A DNA stretch of 64,000 bases from Bacteroidota bacterium (lineage in GTDB: Bacteria; Bacteroidota; Bacteroidia; Chitinophagales; Chitinophagaceae), in NCBI GenBank assembly GCA_947460175.1, contig CANHGW010000003.1:1-64000 (forward strand). The letters run 5' to 3'. Both the position numbers and the translations under genes were made by a program. Below the pieces are notes generated by a model. The model made no database searches. It was given only the letters and a program-made list of their open reading frames with translations, and was not told the DNA's origin. Below, piece by piece: positions 1 to 7,695 of this stretch (positions are counted from its first letter, which is position 1; each line of letters starts with the position of its first letter).

Positions 1-12
1 ACCTTTAAATAG

Positions 13-20
13 TATATTTG
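13..20 (+). promoter_or_regulatory. -7 element TATATTTG before the DUF3276 gene
   Basis: Matches the Bacteroidota primary sigma -7 consensus TAnnTTTG and would give a leader of about 40 nt before the GTG at 65. The upstream -33 part lies outside or at the edge of the window, so the call rests on one element. Confidence 0.5.
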
Positions 21-64
21 TTAGTCAATTTTTTTGAATTTCAATTTTTTAAAACTTCTATCAA

Positions 65-481
65 GTGGCGTACGAGAATTACAATGACCAACAAAACGAA
101 CGTAATAATGAAACCTTTTTCACCAAACGTTTAAAAGCAGGAAAAAAAAGAACCTATTTCTTTGATGTAAAATCTACTAGAGGGAACGACTTCTTTGTCA
201 CTCTTACAGAAAGTAAAAAACGATTCAATGATAGTGGATACGATCGACACAAAATATTTCTATATAAAGAAGATTTTAATAAATTTTTAAAAGCCCTCAC
301 AGAAACGATTGATCACGTAAAAACAGAATTAATGCCTGATTTTGATTTTGATGCATTTAACCACGAATACGAAGAACAGGATAACTATATACCGAATGAA
401 GGTACCAAAGAAGAATCTAACTTCACGCCAACCAATGATTTCAACTCAGCGGCACCAACCGAAGAGGTTGACAAGTGGTAG
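65..481 (+). CDS. PUR-alpha-like DNA/RNA-binding protein (DUF3276)
   Basis: A 138-residue protein of the DUF3276 family, the bacterial PUR-domain group found throughout the Bacteroidota and related to the Borrelia nucleic-acid-binding PUR protein. Residues about 16-85 hold the PUR fold: a basic strand start (KRLKAGKKRTYFFDVK), a lysine/arginine-rich middle and the FLYKEDFNKFLKAL helix. The last 45 residues are acidic, low-complexity and probably disordered. The start is GTG at 65; no in-frame ATG lies before the conserved domain, and the GTG sits about 45 nt after a TAnnTTTG element. A terminator follows directly, so the gene is probably transcribed alone. A single-stranded nucleic acid binding role is inferred from the family; the cellular target is not known. 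Confidence 0.85.
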   Translation: MAYENYNDQQNERNNETFFTKRLKAGKKRTYFFDVKSTRGNDFFVTLTESKKRFNDSGYDRHKIFLYKEDFNKFLKALTETIDHVKTELMPDFDFDAFNHEYEEQDNYIPNEGTKEESNFTPTNDFNSAAPTEEVDKW

Positions 482-504
482 TTTAGCTTCTTTAAATATT
501 TAAT

Positions 505-534
505 ATCCTGATGTAATTCATCAGGATTTTTTTT
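505..534 (+). terminator. Rho-independent terminator after the DUF3276 gene
   Basis: Nine-bp perfect stem ATCCTGATG/CATCAGGAT (505-513 with 519-527), five-base loop, then a run of eight T. Confidence 0.85.
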
Positions 535-550
535 ACTCGTCAACTAAAGT

Positions 551-558
551 TACTTTTG
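551..558 (+). promoter_or_regulatory. -7 element TACTTTTG of lepA
   Basis: TAnnTTTG match. Transcription would start near 562, too close to the upstream TTG at 570 for comfort, which supports the ATG at 594 as the lepA start. Confidence 0.55.
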
Positions 559-593
559 CAACAACCTTTTTGAACAGGTTAGAAAATGTATCA

Positions 594-2384
594 ATGAAAA
601 ATATTCGAAACTTCTGTATTATAGCCCATATTGATCATGGCAAAAGCACTTTGGCCGATCGACTTTTAGAATTTACACACACCATCGGTGAGCGAGATAT
701 GCAAGCGCAAGTCTTAGATGACATGGATCTTGAACGCGAAAAAGGTATTACAATCAAAAGCCATGCTATCCAAATAAATTATCCTCACAAAGGAGAGATA
801 TACACCCTTAATTTAATTGACACACCAGGACATGTTGACTTTAGTTACGAAGTAAGTCGTGCATTGGCAGCTTGCGAAGGCGCCCTCCTACTTGTAGATG
901 CCTCACAAGGAATACAAGCACAAACGATATCTAATTTATATCTTGCTATAGAAAATGATTTAGAAATCATACCTGTCATCAACAAAATTGACATGGAAGG
1001 TGCAATGATACCCGAGGTGAAAGATCAAATCATTGAATTGATAGGTTGCAAAGATGAGGATATATTATTAGCTAGTGGCAAAAGTGGTATAGGTATCGAA
1101 GAGATATTAGCTGGCATTATCGAGCGTATTCCAGCTCCCAAAGGTGATACTCAGGCTCCCTTGCAAGCATTGATTTTCGATAGTGTTTTCAATAGTTTCA
1201 GAGGTATTATAGTATACTATCGTGTATTTAGCGGTGTGATAAAAAAAGGTGATAAAATTAAATTTTCGAATACTGGATTAGAATATGAAGCTGACGAAGT
1301 AGGCATACTCAAACTAGGTATGGAATCCAGAACTGAAGTAAGAACAGGTGATGTAGGCTATGTAATCACCGGGATTAAAGTAGCCAAAGAAGTAAAAGTG
1401 GGTGATACGATTACTACTACTACCAATCCATGTCTAGAATCTATCAAAGGATTTGAGGATGTAAAACCGATGGTTTTTGCTGGAATATATCCGGTAGAAA
1501 CGGATCAATTTGAAGAATTGCGTAATTGCATGGAAAAACTTCAATTGAATGACGCATCCCTTACGTTTGAACTTGAAACATCACAAGCATTAGGTTTTGG
1601 TTTCAGATGTGGATTCTTAGGATTATTACACATGGAAATCATACAGGAACGATTAGAACGTGAATTCAACCAAACTGTAATAACGACCGTACCTAATGTT
1701 AGTTTTGAAGCTACTACTACCAAAGGCGAACTCATTATAGTTAACAATCCTACAGAAATGCCCGATCCAAGTCGATTGGAAATGATCAAAGAACCATTTA
1801 TTAAAGCTCAGATTATAACTAAACCAGAATACATAGGCAATATCATGTCATTGTGTATCGGCAAACGAGGATTGCTTACCAATCAAAGTTATTTGACTCC
1901 TACCCGTGTTGAATTATCATTTGAAATACCATTGACTGAAATCGTATTTGATTTTTATGATAAACTTAAAAGTCAAACAAGAGGATATGCTTCTTTTGAT
2001 TATCATCCCATTGATATGCGACCAAGTGATATTGTAAAAATGGACATCCTACTCAATGGAGATAAAATAGATGCCTTGAGTGCTTTAATACATAGAGGAA
2101 GAGCACATGAATTTGGTCGCAAATTATGTGAAAAATTAAGAGAATTACTTCCACGCCAACAATTTCAAATAGCTATACAAGCTGCTATCGGCGCCAAGGT
2201 GGTGGCACGAGAAACCATCAGTGCAATGCGTAAAGATGTAACAGCCAAATGCTATGGTGGTGATATTAGTCGTAAACGTAAATTATTAGAAAAACAAAAA
2301 GAAGGTAAAAAACGAATGCGTCAAATTGGGAATGTAGAAGTACCACAAGAGGCTTTCTTGGCTGTACTGAGATTAGATGATTAA
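594..2384 (+). CDS. lepA: Elongation factor 4 (LepA), ribosome back-translocating GTPase
   Basis: LepA/EF4 binds the ribosome and uses GTP to remodel stalled or mistranslocated complexes. The 596-residue protein has the family's normal length. G1 is AHIDHGKST at residues 11-19, G3 is DTPGH at 76-80 and G4 is NKID at 130-133. EF-G-like domains II, III and V follow. The C-terminal LepA-specific domain is intact, including the basic stretch [21 protein letters not shown] near the end. A TTG at 570 would add eight residues, but family members start at [19 protein letters not shown], so the ATG at 594 is chosen. A terminator and a -7 element lie directly upstream, so it has its own promoter. Confidence 0.97.
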   Translation: MKNIRNFCIIAHIDHGKSTLADRLLEFTHTIGERDMQAQVLDDMDLEREKGITIKSHAIQINYPHKGEIYTLNLIDTPGHVDFSYEVSRALAACEGALLLVDASQGIQAQTISNLYLAIENDLEIIPVINKIDMEGAMIPEVKDQIIELIGCKDEDILLASGKSGIGIEEILAGIIERIPAPKGDTQAPLQALIFDSVFNSFRGIIVYYRVFSGVIKKGDKIKFSNTGLEYEADEVGILKLGMESRTEVRTGDVGYVITGIKVAKEVKVGDTITTTTNPCLESIKGFEDVKPMVFAGIYPVETDQFEELRNCMEKLQLNDASLTFELETSQALGFGFRCGFLGLLHMEIIQERLEREFNQTVITTVPNVSFEATTTKGELIIVNNPTEMPDPSRLEMIKEPFIKAQIITKPEYIGNIMSLCIGKRGLLTNQSYLTPTRVELSFEIPLTEIVFDFYDKLKSQTRGYASFDYHPIDMRPSDIVKMDILLNGDKIDALSALIHRGRAHEFGRKLCEKLRELLPRQQFQIAIQAAIGAKVVARETISAMRKDVTAKCYGGDISRKRKLLEKQKEGKKRMRQIGNVEVPQEAFLAVLRLDD

Positions 2385-2423
2385 AATAATTCATAATCAG
2401 AATTAATAAAAAGAAAAAAGCAG

Positions 2424-2960
2424 ATGAACCATTACAAGTATATAATCAATACAAGCAGTGCGATTCTACTTCTTTTTTTATGTATTACAATTTACTCTTG
2501 TAAAAAAGATAAATGCAAAAATATTGTTTGCCAACATGAAGGCATTTGTAACAATGGCAAATGCCAATGTCCACAAGGTTATGAGGGGTCGAATTGTGAA
2601 TTTCATTCTATTACTTTTTTATATAAAACATGGATAGTGACTGACTCTGTTATTGAACAACCGATAGGGTCAGTACAATATCAAAATTATAGCTATCAAT
2701 GTAGTATAAATCCATCGATGGCTTCCTCAATTTCTATCCAAAACAATATAGCATCTATACTTAACTTTGGATCACCATTCTTTTTAAATTCCATCAAAGC
2801 CACCTACTCAAACAATATCATTACCATTGCAAGACAAGCGCCCGATGCTGATTTTTACTATATTTCAGGCACTGGTACTATTACTTCCAATGAAATCAAT
2901 TTTGTATATCTTGTCGAAACTTCATTTGGCAACTATAAAGTATCAAGTCATTGGAAATAG
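2424..2960 (+). CDS. EGF-like domain lipoprotein, copy 1
   Basis: A 178-residue predicted lipoprotein: hydrophobic signal at about residues 8-24 with lipobox cysteine C26 in TIYSC, followed by basic KKDK. Residues 31-58 form an EGF-like module with six cysteines (C31, C36, C42, C47, C49, C58) and the typical CPQGYEGSNC end. A C-terminal region of about 115 residues is probably a beta-sandwich. It shares ITIARQ-x-PD with the next gene and is otherwise unassigned. The two genes are tandem paralogues 100 nt apart. Location in the outer membrane, facing the periplasm or the surface, is inferred from the lipobox; no enzymatic function is suggested. Confidence 0.8.
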   Translation: MNHYKYIINTSSAILLLFLCITIYSCKKDKCKNIVCQHEGICNNGKCQCPQGYEGSNCEFHSITFLYKTWIVTDSVIEQPIGSVQYQNYSYQCSINPSMASSISIQNNIASILNFGSPFFLNSIKATYSNNIITIARQAPDADFYYISGTGTITSNEINFVYLVETSFGNYKVSSHWK

Positions 2961-3061
2961 ACTACTTGGTTATTCTGTAAATAAAATGTCAATCATATCC
3001 ATAATTTTCTATTATCTAAAATATAACTGCATATTTGCGTAAACAAAAAATAGTAATAAAC

Positions 3062-3613
3062 ATGAAAAACTTAAAATCAATTTTGCTTGCTGGATTTTTA
3101 ACAGTAGGAACTTTCGTTTCAACAATTATGACATCTTGTAATCCTGATGCTTGTAAAGATGTAGTATGTAACAATGGTGGTACTTGTACAGATGGTACTT
3201 GTAGCTGTCCTTCAGGTTATGAAGGCGCAAATTGTGATACAAAAAGCAATGCTAAATTTATTAATGCTGCTGGATGGCAAGTAACTGAAGATGGAACTTC
3301 TTCATCTGCTGCAACGTATGTAGTTAATATTACTGCTAATTCAACTATTGCTAATGGAATTTATATCTCTAATGTTTGGGATTCTTTTACTGCTACAGTA
3401 AATGCAACTGTTGATGGAAATAAAATCACTATCGCAAGACAACAACCTGACAATGATGGTTTTTATGTTGAAGGAAACGGAACAATTAATACAAATTTAA
3501 ACCCTGTAACTATCACAGTTAAATACAAAGTAACTGATGAAACAGGAACTCCAATTGTAACTGATGATTTCGGTTTATCAAGCGGCTCTCCTTCTGTTTG
3601 GGTAAAAAAATAA
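3062..3613 (+). CDS. EGF-like domain lipoprotein, copy 2
   Basis: A 183-residue paralogue of the preceding gene. Lipobox cysteine C26 lies in IMTSC, and the EGF-like cysteines are at 31, 36, 42, 47, 49 and 58, exactly the spacing of copy 1. The C-terminal beta-rich domain shares KITIARQQPDND and a FYVEGNGTI motif with copy 1 (there FYYISGTGTI). A TTG at 3035 extends the frame, but it overlaps a CATATTTG -7-like element, so the ATG at 3062 is taken as the start. A strong terminator follows. EGF modules in bacteria usually mediate protein or carbohydrate contact; the function here is unknown. Confidence 0.8.
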   Translation: MKNLKSILLAGFLTVGTFVSTIMTSCNPDACKDVVCNNGGTCTDGTCSCPSGYEGANCDTKSNAKFINAAGWQVTEDGTSSSAATYVVNITANSTIANGIYISNVWDSFTATVNATVDGNKITIARQQPDNDGFYVEGNGTINTNLNPVTITVKYKVTDETGTPIVTDDFGLSSGSPSVWVKK

Positions 3614-3634
3614 TTAATTAATTTTATCAAATTT

Positions 3635-3661
3635 AAATCCGCTTAATAGCGGATTTTTTTT
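3635..3661 (+). terminator. Rho-independent terminator after the EGF-like lipoprotein pair
   Basis: Perfect stem AAATCCGC/GCGGATTT (3635-3642 with 3649-3656), six-base loop, then a T run. Confidence 0.9.
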
Positions 3662-3973
3662 ATTTGTAACAAATCAGTTTTTAATATTCAATTCATTTCT
3701 CAAAGTCTTTTTAATCATTAATAAAACAAGACAAGAATGATTTATAATTTATAAAGTGAATTTTATATGAATCAGCATTGGATATGCTGTTTATAAATAA
3801 GGAGTTTAATAAAGGTTGAAAACAACGACTATTTCGCCTTATTACGGGACGGTCAGCACAAACTATGCTTACATAATATTAATCTATTACTTAAAGTTCT
3901 GTAGTGTAATTTGAGTTAAATTAACTTTACATTTAATATCAATGTAATGTCATTTTTAATCATTTGTATTAAA
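3662..3973. other. Gene-free AT-rich intergenic region
   Basis: About 310 bases between two convergent terminators. I find no convincing ORF, tRNA or repeat. There is a small hairpin CAGCAT/ATGCTG at 3773-3789 and a locally GC-richer stretch near 3834-3870, neither of which I can assign. Confidence 0.5.
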
Positions 3974-4005
3974 TTAAAAATCCCGAACAAATTATGCTCG
4001 GGATT
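3974..4005 (-). terminator. Rho-independent terminator of the small lipoprotein pair
   Basis: Read on the minus strand: stem AATCCCGA/TCGGGATT (3998-4005 with 3979-3986), then a T-rich tail. It lies just past the stop of the 4027-4485 gene. Confidence 0.85.
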
Positions 4006-4026
4006 AAAAATAATAGAATTAGGTTT

Positions 4027-4485
4027 TTATTTTCCACCCATTTTATTTTTCTTTTCTTGCAAAGTGTTTTCTGCTTTCTTTTCTACACCTTGCATTTTAT
4101 CTTTTTTATCTTGAAGATTTTCAGCTTTAGTTGCATTACCACCACTCATTTTATCCTTTTTAGGATCAACTTTCACTGGTTCAACCTTAGGAGGTGTTGG
4201 TTTTACAGGTGCTTTTACAGGTGCTTTTGGAGCAGGTGCTGGTTTAGCAGCAACTGGTGCTGGCTTTTGTTTTCCCAATTTCACTAGGATACTATCTTTT
4301 TTCAATTGAGCAGCCGTCATGATTCTACTATCACACTCTGACTTTAATTGATCCGTTGCAGATTTTACTTTCGCATCTACTTGAGCATCCAATTCAGCTT
4401 GTGATGGACCTTTTACTTCGGTATTACATGCAGCAAACATACATAATGCAAGTGCTGGTACTATGATATATTGTATTTTTTTCAT
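4027..4485 (-). CDS. Lys/Pro/Ala-rich lipoprotein of unknown function
   Basis: A 152-residue predicted lipoprotein with signal MKKIQYIIVPALALCMFAAC and lipobox cysteine C20. The segment after the lipid anchor, about residues 30-65, is a charged helix (AELDAQVDAKVKSATDQL) resembling the neighbouring gene. A proline/alanine/lysine linker (KPAPAPKAPVKAPVKP) follows, then a Lys/Met/Asn-rich tail with a repeated KKDKM/KKNKM motif. An in-frame extension to 4548 overlaps the upstream gene and lacks a signal, so ATG 4485 is used. The layout (lipid anchor, coil, Pro/Ala spacer, basic tail) resembles envelope-spanning or peptidoglycan-contacting lipoproteins, which is inference only. Confidence 0.7.
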   Translation of the reverse strand: MKKIQYIIVPALALCMFAACNTEVKGPSQAELDAQVDAKVKSATDQLKSECDSRIMTAAQLKKDSILVKLGKQKPAPVAAKPAPAPKAPVKAPVKPTPPKVEPVKVDPKKDKMSGGNATKAENLQDKKDKMQGVEKKAENTLQEKKNKMGGK

Positions 4486-4516
4486 TGTTTTAAATTTTTT
4501 AAAATGTGATAAATAA

Positions 4517-4756
4517 TTATTGTGCAGCATTCGCCATTTGAGCAGCATTCACCAATGAATCGGTCATTGCTTTCACTTCAGTGGTCATACGAGTTTCACA
4601 TTCTGTTATTGCAGCGGCATTCGCAGCTTCTATTTTGCTTGCAGCCAAAGAATCAACTTTTGCAGTAATAGCAGCAGGATCCATTTTTGCTTCATTACAT
4701 GAATGCAATGTTACAGCTAGCAATAAGGCTGTAAAGGATGTTAGGACTTTTTTCAT
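4517..4756 (-). CDS. Small alanine-rich coiled lipoprotein
   Basis: A 79-residue predicted lipoprotein. The signal ends at lipobox cysteine C20 in TLHSC, followed by one long alanine-rich amphipathic helix (residues 27-79) with regularly spaced acidic and hydrophobic residues. It lies 31 nt upstream of a related lipoprotein gene on the same strand, with the same C-E/D-x-R pattern in the helix (TECETRM here, SECDSRI there). It may form a Lpp-like coiled coil; no known family is recognised. The two genes end at a shared terminator. Confidence 0.7.
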   Translation of the reverse strand: MKKVLTSFTALLLAVTLHSCNEAKMDPAAITAKVDSLAASKIEAANAAAITECETRMTTEVKAMTDSLVNAAQMANAAQ

Positions 4757-4843
4757 GTTATTTCTATTTTTTTGTAAAGATAGAGACCTATCTCATTTTT
4801 TGATCATCGTTTTTGTTAAACTAACGAAAAATAAAAAGAAGTT

Positions 4844-5740
4844 TTATGGCTCCTTTCTTAATTGCTTTGCAGTCTTACTACTTCCATCATGACTCCACCC
4901 TGGAGCATTAAATATGTAATTCATTTTATCTTTGAAAGTAGTACCTACTTTGGTAATATCTTTTAATAAATTATTCCATTCATGAAATATAATATGTAAA
5001 GGATGATAAGGTTTATCTGGATTTTTTGTAAGCCCGTAAACTACTGGCTCTTCGACTAACTCATCTTGATAGGTTCCCAATAATCTATCCCAAATGATGA
5101 GCACCATGCCCATATTTTTGTCGAGATAGGTAATATTACTTGCATGATGTACTCGATGATGTGATGGACTTACCATGAAAACCTCAAACCAAGCTGGCAT
5201 TTTTTTAATATATTGGGTATGTACCATAATGCCATAAATCTGACATACAGCATCCATCAATAGAATATCAAGAGGATTGAAGCCAAATATAACCAACGGA
5301 ATGAAAAACCAAAATGACACGAAAGGCCTAAACACTGAGGAGCGAAATCCGGTGGTTAAATTATACTCTTGTGAGGAATGATGTGTTACATGTACTGCCC
5401 ACAATACGCGGCAATAATGCTCGCTTCTGTGCTCGAGGTAGAATAAAAAGTCCAAGCCAAAAAATAAAATAATCCAATAAAAAACAGGATGGCTGACGTG
5501 TATTAGTTGAAACTGAACAAACCAACCCATGATAATAAGCACAGTCGCCTTCACAGTCAAGCCTAACAATGCATTGGCGATATTCAACCAAAAATTAATC
5601 AGGGTTTCTTTCAGTGAATAATAATGAAGTTTCTGATAAGTACTTAACAGCACTTCGAGCGAAATTAAAATAGTATAGATAGGTGTAGATATGGCCAATA
5701 GCCAATTATCTTGTAAGTATACTTGTATGGCTTCAACCAT
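4844..5740 (-). CDS. Sterol desaturase / fatty acid hydroxylase family membrane protein
   Basis: A 298-residue di-iron membrane oxygenase of the fatty-acid-hydroxylase superfamily. The three histidine clusters are complete: HRSEH at 104-108, HVTHH at 117-121 and HRVHH at 195-199, with an extra His in VHTQY near 174. Hydrophobic segments at about 16-36, 55-105 and 140-170 fit the usual four-helix membrane core. Family members hydroxylate or desaturate sterols, fatty acids, carotenoids or alkylglycerols; the substrate cannot be told here. Its ATG shares one base with the frr stop (TAATG), so it is probably translationally coupled to frr. The longer frame to 5776 lies inside frr and is rejected. 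Confidence 0.88.
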   Translation of the reverse strand: MVEAIQVYLQDNWLLAISTPIYTILISLEVLLSTYQKLHYYSLKETLINFWLNIANALLGLTVKATVLIIMGWFVQFQLIHVSHPVFYWIILFFGLDFLFYLEHRSEHYCRVLWAVHVTHHSSQEYNLTTGFRSSVFRPFVSFWFFIPLVIFGFNPLDILLMDAVCQIYGIMVHTQYIKKMPAWFEVFMVSPSHHRVHHASNITYLDKNMGMVLIIWDRLLGTYQDELVEEPVVYGLTKNPDKPYHPLHIIFHEWNNLLKDITKVGTTFKDKMNYIFNAPGWSHDGSSKTAKQLRKEP

Positions 5741-6303
5741 TATACGGTCATTAGTTCTCTTTCCTTTGCAGCACAATGATGATCAATCTCTACAATCTTT
5801 TTATCTGTAATAGCCTGAATACGACCTTCAGCTTCTTTCACGCCATCTTCACTTAATCCTTCTTTCTGTAATTTTTTTACAGCTTCCATACCATCTCGGC
5901 GAATATTACGAATGGCAATTTTAGCATGTTCTCCCTCAGCCATTACTTTTTTTACAAATTCTTTTCTACGCTCTTCGGTCAATGGCGGTAAAAATAATTT
6001 GATAATAACACCATCATTTTGTGGTGTAACACCAATATTACCTGCCATGATAGAGCGCTCTATAGGAGCAAGCATGTTTTTTTCCCAAGGCTGTATTGTA
6101 AGTGTACGAGCATCGACCGCTGTAATATTGGCAACTTGTGATATCGGTGCTGGTGAGCCATAATACTCTACTGTAAGCCCATCTAACATCTGTGGTGTTG
6201 CTTTACCTGCACGTATTTTAAGCACTTCCGCTTCAAGATGTGTCAATGCTTTACTCATATTCTCATTGGTACTTTGAATGACTGCTTCTACCCCTTCTAA
6301 CAT
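5740..6303 (-). CDS. frr: Ribosome recycling factor
   Basis: RRF splits post-termination ribosomes together with EF-G. The 187-residue protein has the normal family length and shows the two-domain pattern. Domain I helices include KIRAGKATPQML, and domain II contains NDGVIIKLFLPPLTEERRKE with the conserved PPLTEERR and the following VRRD-like segment (IRNIRRDGMEAVKK). A GTG at 6324 would add seven residues but lies inside the TAAATTTG promoter element, so the ATG at 6303 is chosen. It forms a TAATG-coupled pair with the desaturase-like gene downstream. No pyrH precedes it, although pyrH-frr is a common arrangement. Confidence 0.96.
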   Translation of the reverse strand: MLEGVEAVIQSTNENMSKALTHLEAEVLKIRAGKATPQMLDGLTVEYYGSPAPISQVANITAVDARTLTIQPWEKNMLAPIERSIMAGNIGVTPQNDGVIIKLFLPPLTEERRKEFVKKVMAEGEHAKIAIRNIRRDGMEAVKKLQKEGLSEDGVKEAEGRIQAITDKKIVEIDHHCAAKERELMTV

Positions 6304-6323
6304 ATTATTCGTATTTTGAGGCA

Positions 6324-6331
6324 CAAATTTA
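6324..6331 (-). promoter_or_regulatory. -7 element TAAATTTG of frr
   Basis: TAnnTTTG match on the minus strand, about 20 nt before the frr ATG. It decides against the upstream GTG start. Confidence 0.55.
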
Positions 6332-6447
6332 CACTAATACTTCTAAAAAAAAATGGTCCGATCAAATTCATGTTCAGAATTTTATCACACACCTATAACT
6401 TGTGAATATCGTTTAACTCAAAATACGCCTTTGAAATGCTTTTAAAC

Positions 6448-6455
6448 TAAATTTG
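6448..6455 (+). promoter_or_regulatory. -7 element TAAATTTG directly before trmB
   Basis: TAnnTTTG match only four nt before the trmB ATG at 6460. If used, the transcript would be leaderless or nearly so. Confidence 0.5.
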
Positions 6456-6459
6456 CACC

Positions 6460-7158
6460 ATGCAAGGAAAAAAATTAAAACGATTTGCGGCTATTAAAAC
6501 ATTTGACAATGTGTATGAATATCCTGAAAACATGCAAGATAAATGGTCAACACATTTCAACAATGATCATCCTATCATACTTGAATTGGCATGTGGCAAA
6601 GGCGAATACAGCGTAAATATGGCACTTGCATTTCCCGATAAAAATTTCATTGGTGTAGATGTAAAAGGCAATCGAATGTTTATTGGTGCCAAACGAGCAT
6701 TAGCTGAAAACATAAGCAATGTCGCTTTTTTACGCATTCGAATTGAGCAAATACTTCAGTACTTTAATCCACATAGCATCTCCGAAATTTGGATCACATT
6801 TCCAGATCCGTTTTTAAGAGAAGGCAAAGCAAAAAATAGATTAACACATCATAAATTTTTGGCCTTATATCAACAATTATTAAAACCCAATGGCATCATA
6901 CATCTCAAAACAGATTCTGTAGAGTTATATGAATTTACACAAGAAATGGTAGCACATCATACATGTGAAGTAATTCAAAACATTGGTGATGTATACAAAA
7001 ATGGCACTCCAGCATTTCCTTTGAATATTCAAACTTTTTACGAAGGCATGCATTTAAAAGATAATAGAACGATTCGTTATATAAGTTTTAGATTACCACA
7101 AACTAAAATAGAAATACCTCCTAAAAAGAAACTCAATGAAGAAGAAGCCTCTCTTTGA
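6460..7158 (+). CDS. trmB: tRNA (guanine-N7)-methyltransferase
   Basis: TrmB makes m7G46 in the tRNA variable loop using SAM. The 232-residue protein has the SAM loop ELACGKGEYS (42-51), the acidic VDVKG after strand 2 and the family signature FPDPF near residues 114-118 (FPDPW in most members), followed by basic KAKNR. The end FYEGMHLKDNRTIRYISFRL corresponds to the substrate-binding C-terminus. It is the first gene of a tightly overlapping group. The next gene starts 23 nt before the trmB stop, which points to co-translation. Confidence 0.95.
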   Translation: MQGKKLKRFAAIKTFDNVYEYPENMQDKWSTHFNNDHPIILELACGKGEYSVNMALAFPDKNFIGVDVKGNRMFIGAKRALAENISNVAFLRIRIEQILQYFNPHSISEIWITFPDPFLREGKAKNRLTHHKFLALYQQLLKPNGIIHLKTDSVELYEFTQEMVAHHTCEVIQNIGDVYKNGTPAFPLNIQTFYEGMHLKDNRTIRYISFRLPQTKIEIPPKKKLNEEEASL

Positions 7159-7369
7159 CGATGATGAGGAGTTTTATATCAACGATAGTGGACTCTTTGT
7201 TTTTACTGCCGATTTTTTACTTAAGCGAGGTTATTGCTGTGGCAATGGTTGTATGCATTGTCCGTTTGAATATAAAAATGTGATCAATCTTGAGAAGAAA
7301 AAAAAATTGATAGAAAATAGAAAAAACAACACTGAAACAACATCTCATAATAAACATGACGAGGCATGA
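7136..7369 (+). CDS. Small Cys-rich protein, DUF5522-like
   Basis: A 77-residue protein with a compact cysteine motif GYCCGNGCMHCPFEY (C34, C35, C39, C42). This is a known signature of small proteins of unknown function in the Bacteroidota and proteobacteria, resembling a metal or iron-sulphur knuckle. A charged lysine-rich tail follows. It overlaps trmB by 23 nt, and its stop overlaps the next start as ATGA, so it sits inside a translationally coupled operon with a tRNA methyltransferase and an alkyltransferase-like protein. A role in nucleic-acid maintenance is suggested only by context. Confidence 0.75.
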   Translation: MKKKPLFDDDEEFYINDSGLFVFTADFLLKRGYCCGNGCMHCPFEYKNVINLEKKKKLIENRKNNTETTSHNKHDEA

Positions 7370-7695
7370 CAGAAATAACTTGGATAGAAAAAATATACAC
7401 ACTTGTAAGACAAGTGCCCAAAGGAAAAGTTACAACATATGGCACATTGGCTGAAAAAGTTGGAACACGTACTACGTCTCGTATGGTAGGTTGGGCCATG
7501 AATGCAAGCCATCAAGCTACACCGAGAGTACCAGCACATCGTGTAGTCAATCGCAATGGGATGCTTTCAGGTAAACATCATTTTTCGACCCCGACTCTCA
7601 TGCAAGAATTATTAGAAGCAGAAGGCCTTACTATAATTGATGATAAAATAGTTGATTTTAAAGAACACTTTTATGGCTTTGAAACCAATAAGTAA
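7366..7695 (+). CDS. Alkyltransferase-like protein (MGMT family, active-site Cys replaced)
   Basis: A 109-residue single-domain relative of O6-alkylguanine-DNA alkyltransferase. The fold markers are present: VPKGKVTTYGTLAEKVG helix-turn-helix (about 18-33), SRMVGWAMNAS with the arginine finger region, and the active-site loop PAHRVVNRNG (56-65). In true MGMT this loop is PCHRV; here residue 57 is Ala, so no alkyl transfer is possible. Alkyltransferase-like proteins bind alkylated guanine and flag it for nucleotide excision repair, the likely role here. The ATGA overlap with the upstream Cys-rich gene and the 23-nt overlap with the downstream gene indicate one operon. Confidence 0.88.
   Translation: MTEITWIEKIYTLVRQVPKGKVTTYGTLAEKVGTRTTSRMVGWAMNASHQATPRVPAHRVVNRNGMLSGKHHFSTPTLMQELLEAEGLTIIDDKIVDFKEHFYGFETNK

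Noticed and set aside
1541-1789. Minus-strand ORF inside lepA
   Set aside because: It lies wholly within the strongly conserved lepA frame and has no recognisable domain or start context.
3662-3973. Possible tRNA or degraded gene in the intergenic region
   Set aside because: No cloverleaf, GGTTCGAATCC-like T-arm or frame of useful length was found.
4581-4892. Plus-strand ORF of 103 residues opposite the small lipoprotein
   Set aside because: Its low-complexity alanine/valine composition mirrors the alanine-rich lipoprotein on the minus strand, which has a signal peptide and lipobox.
6303-6324. GTG start for frr
   Set aside because: It overlaps the TAAATTTG promoter element, and the ATG at 6303 gives the normal family length.
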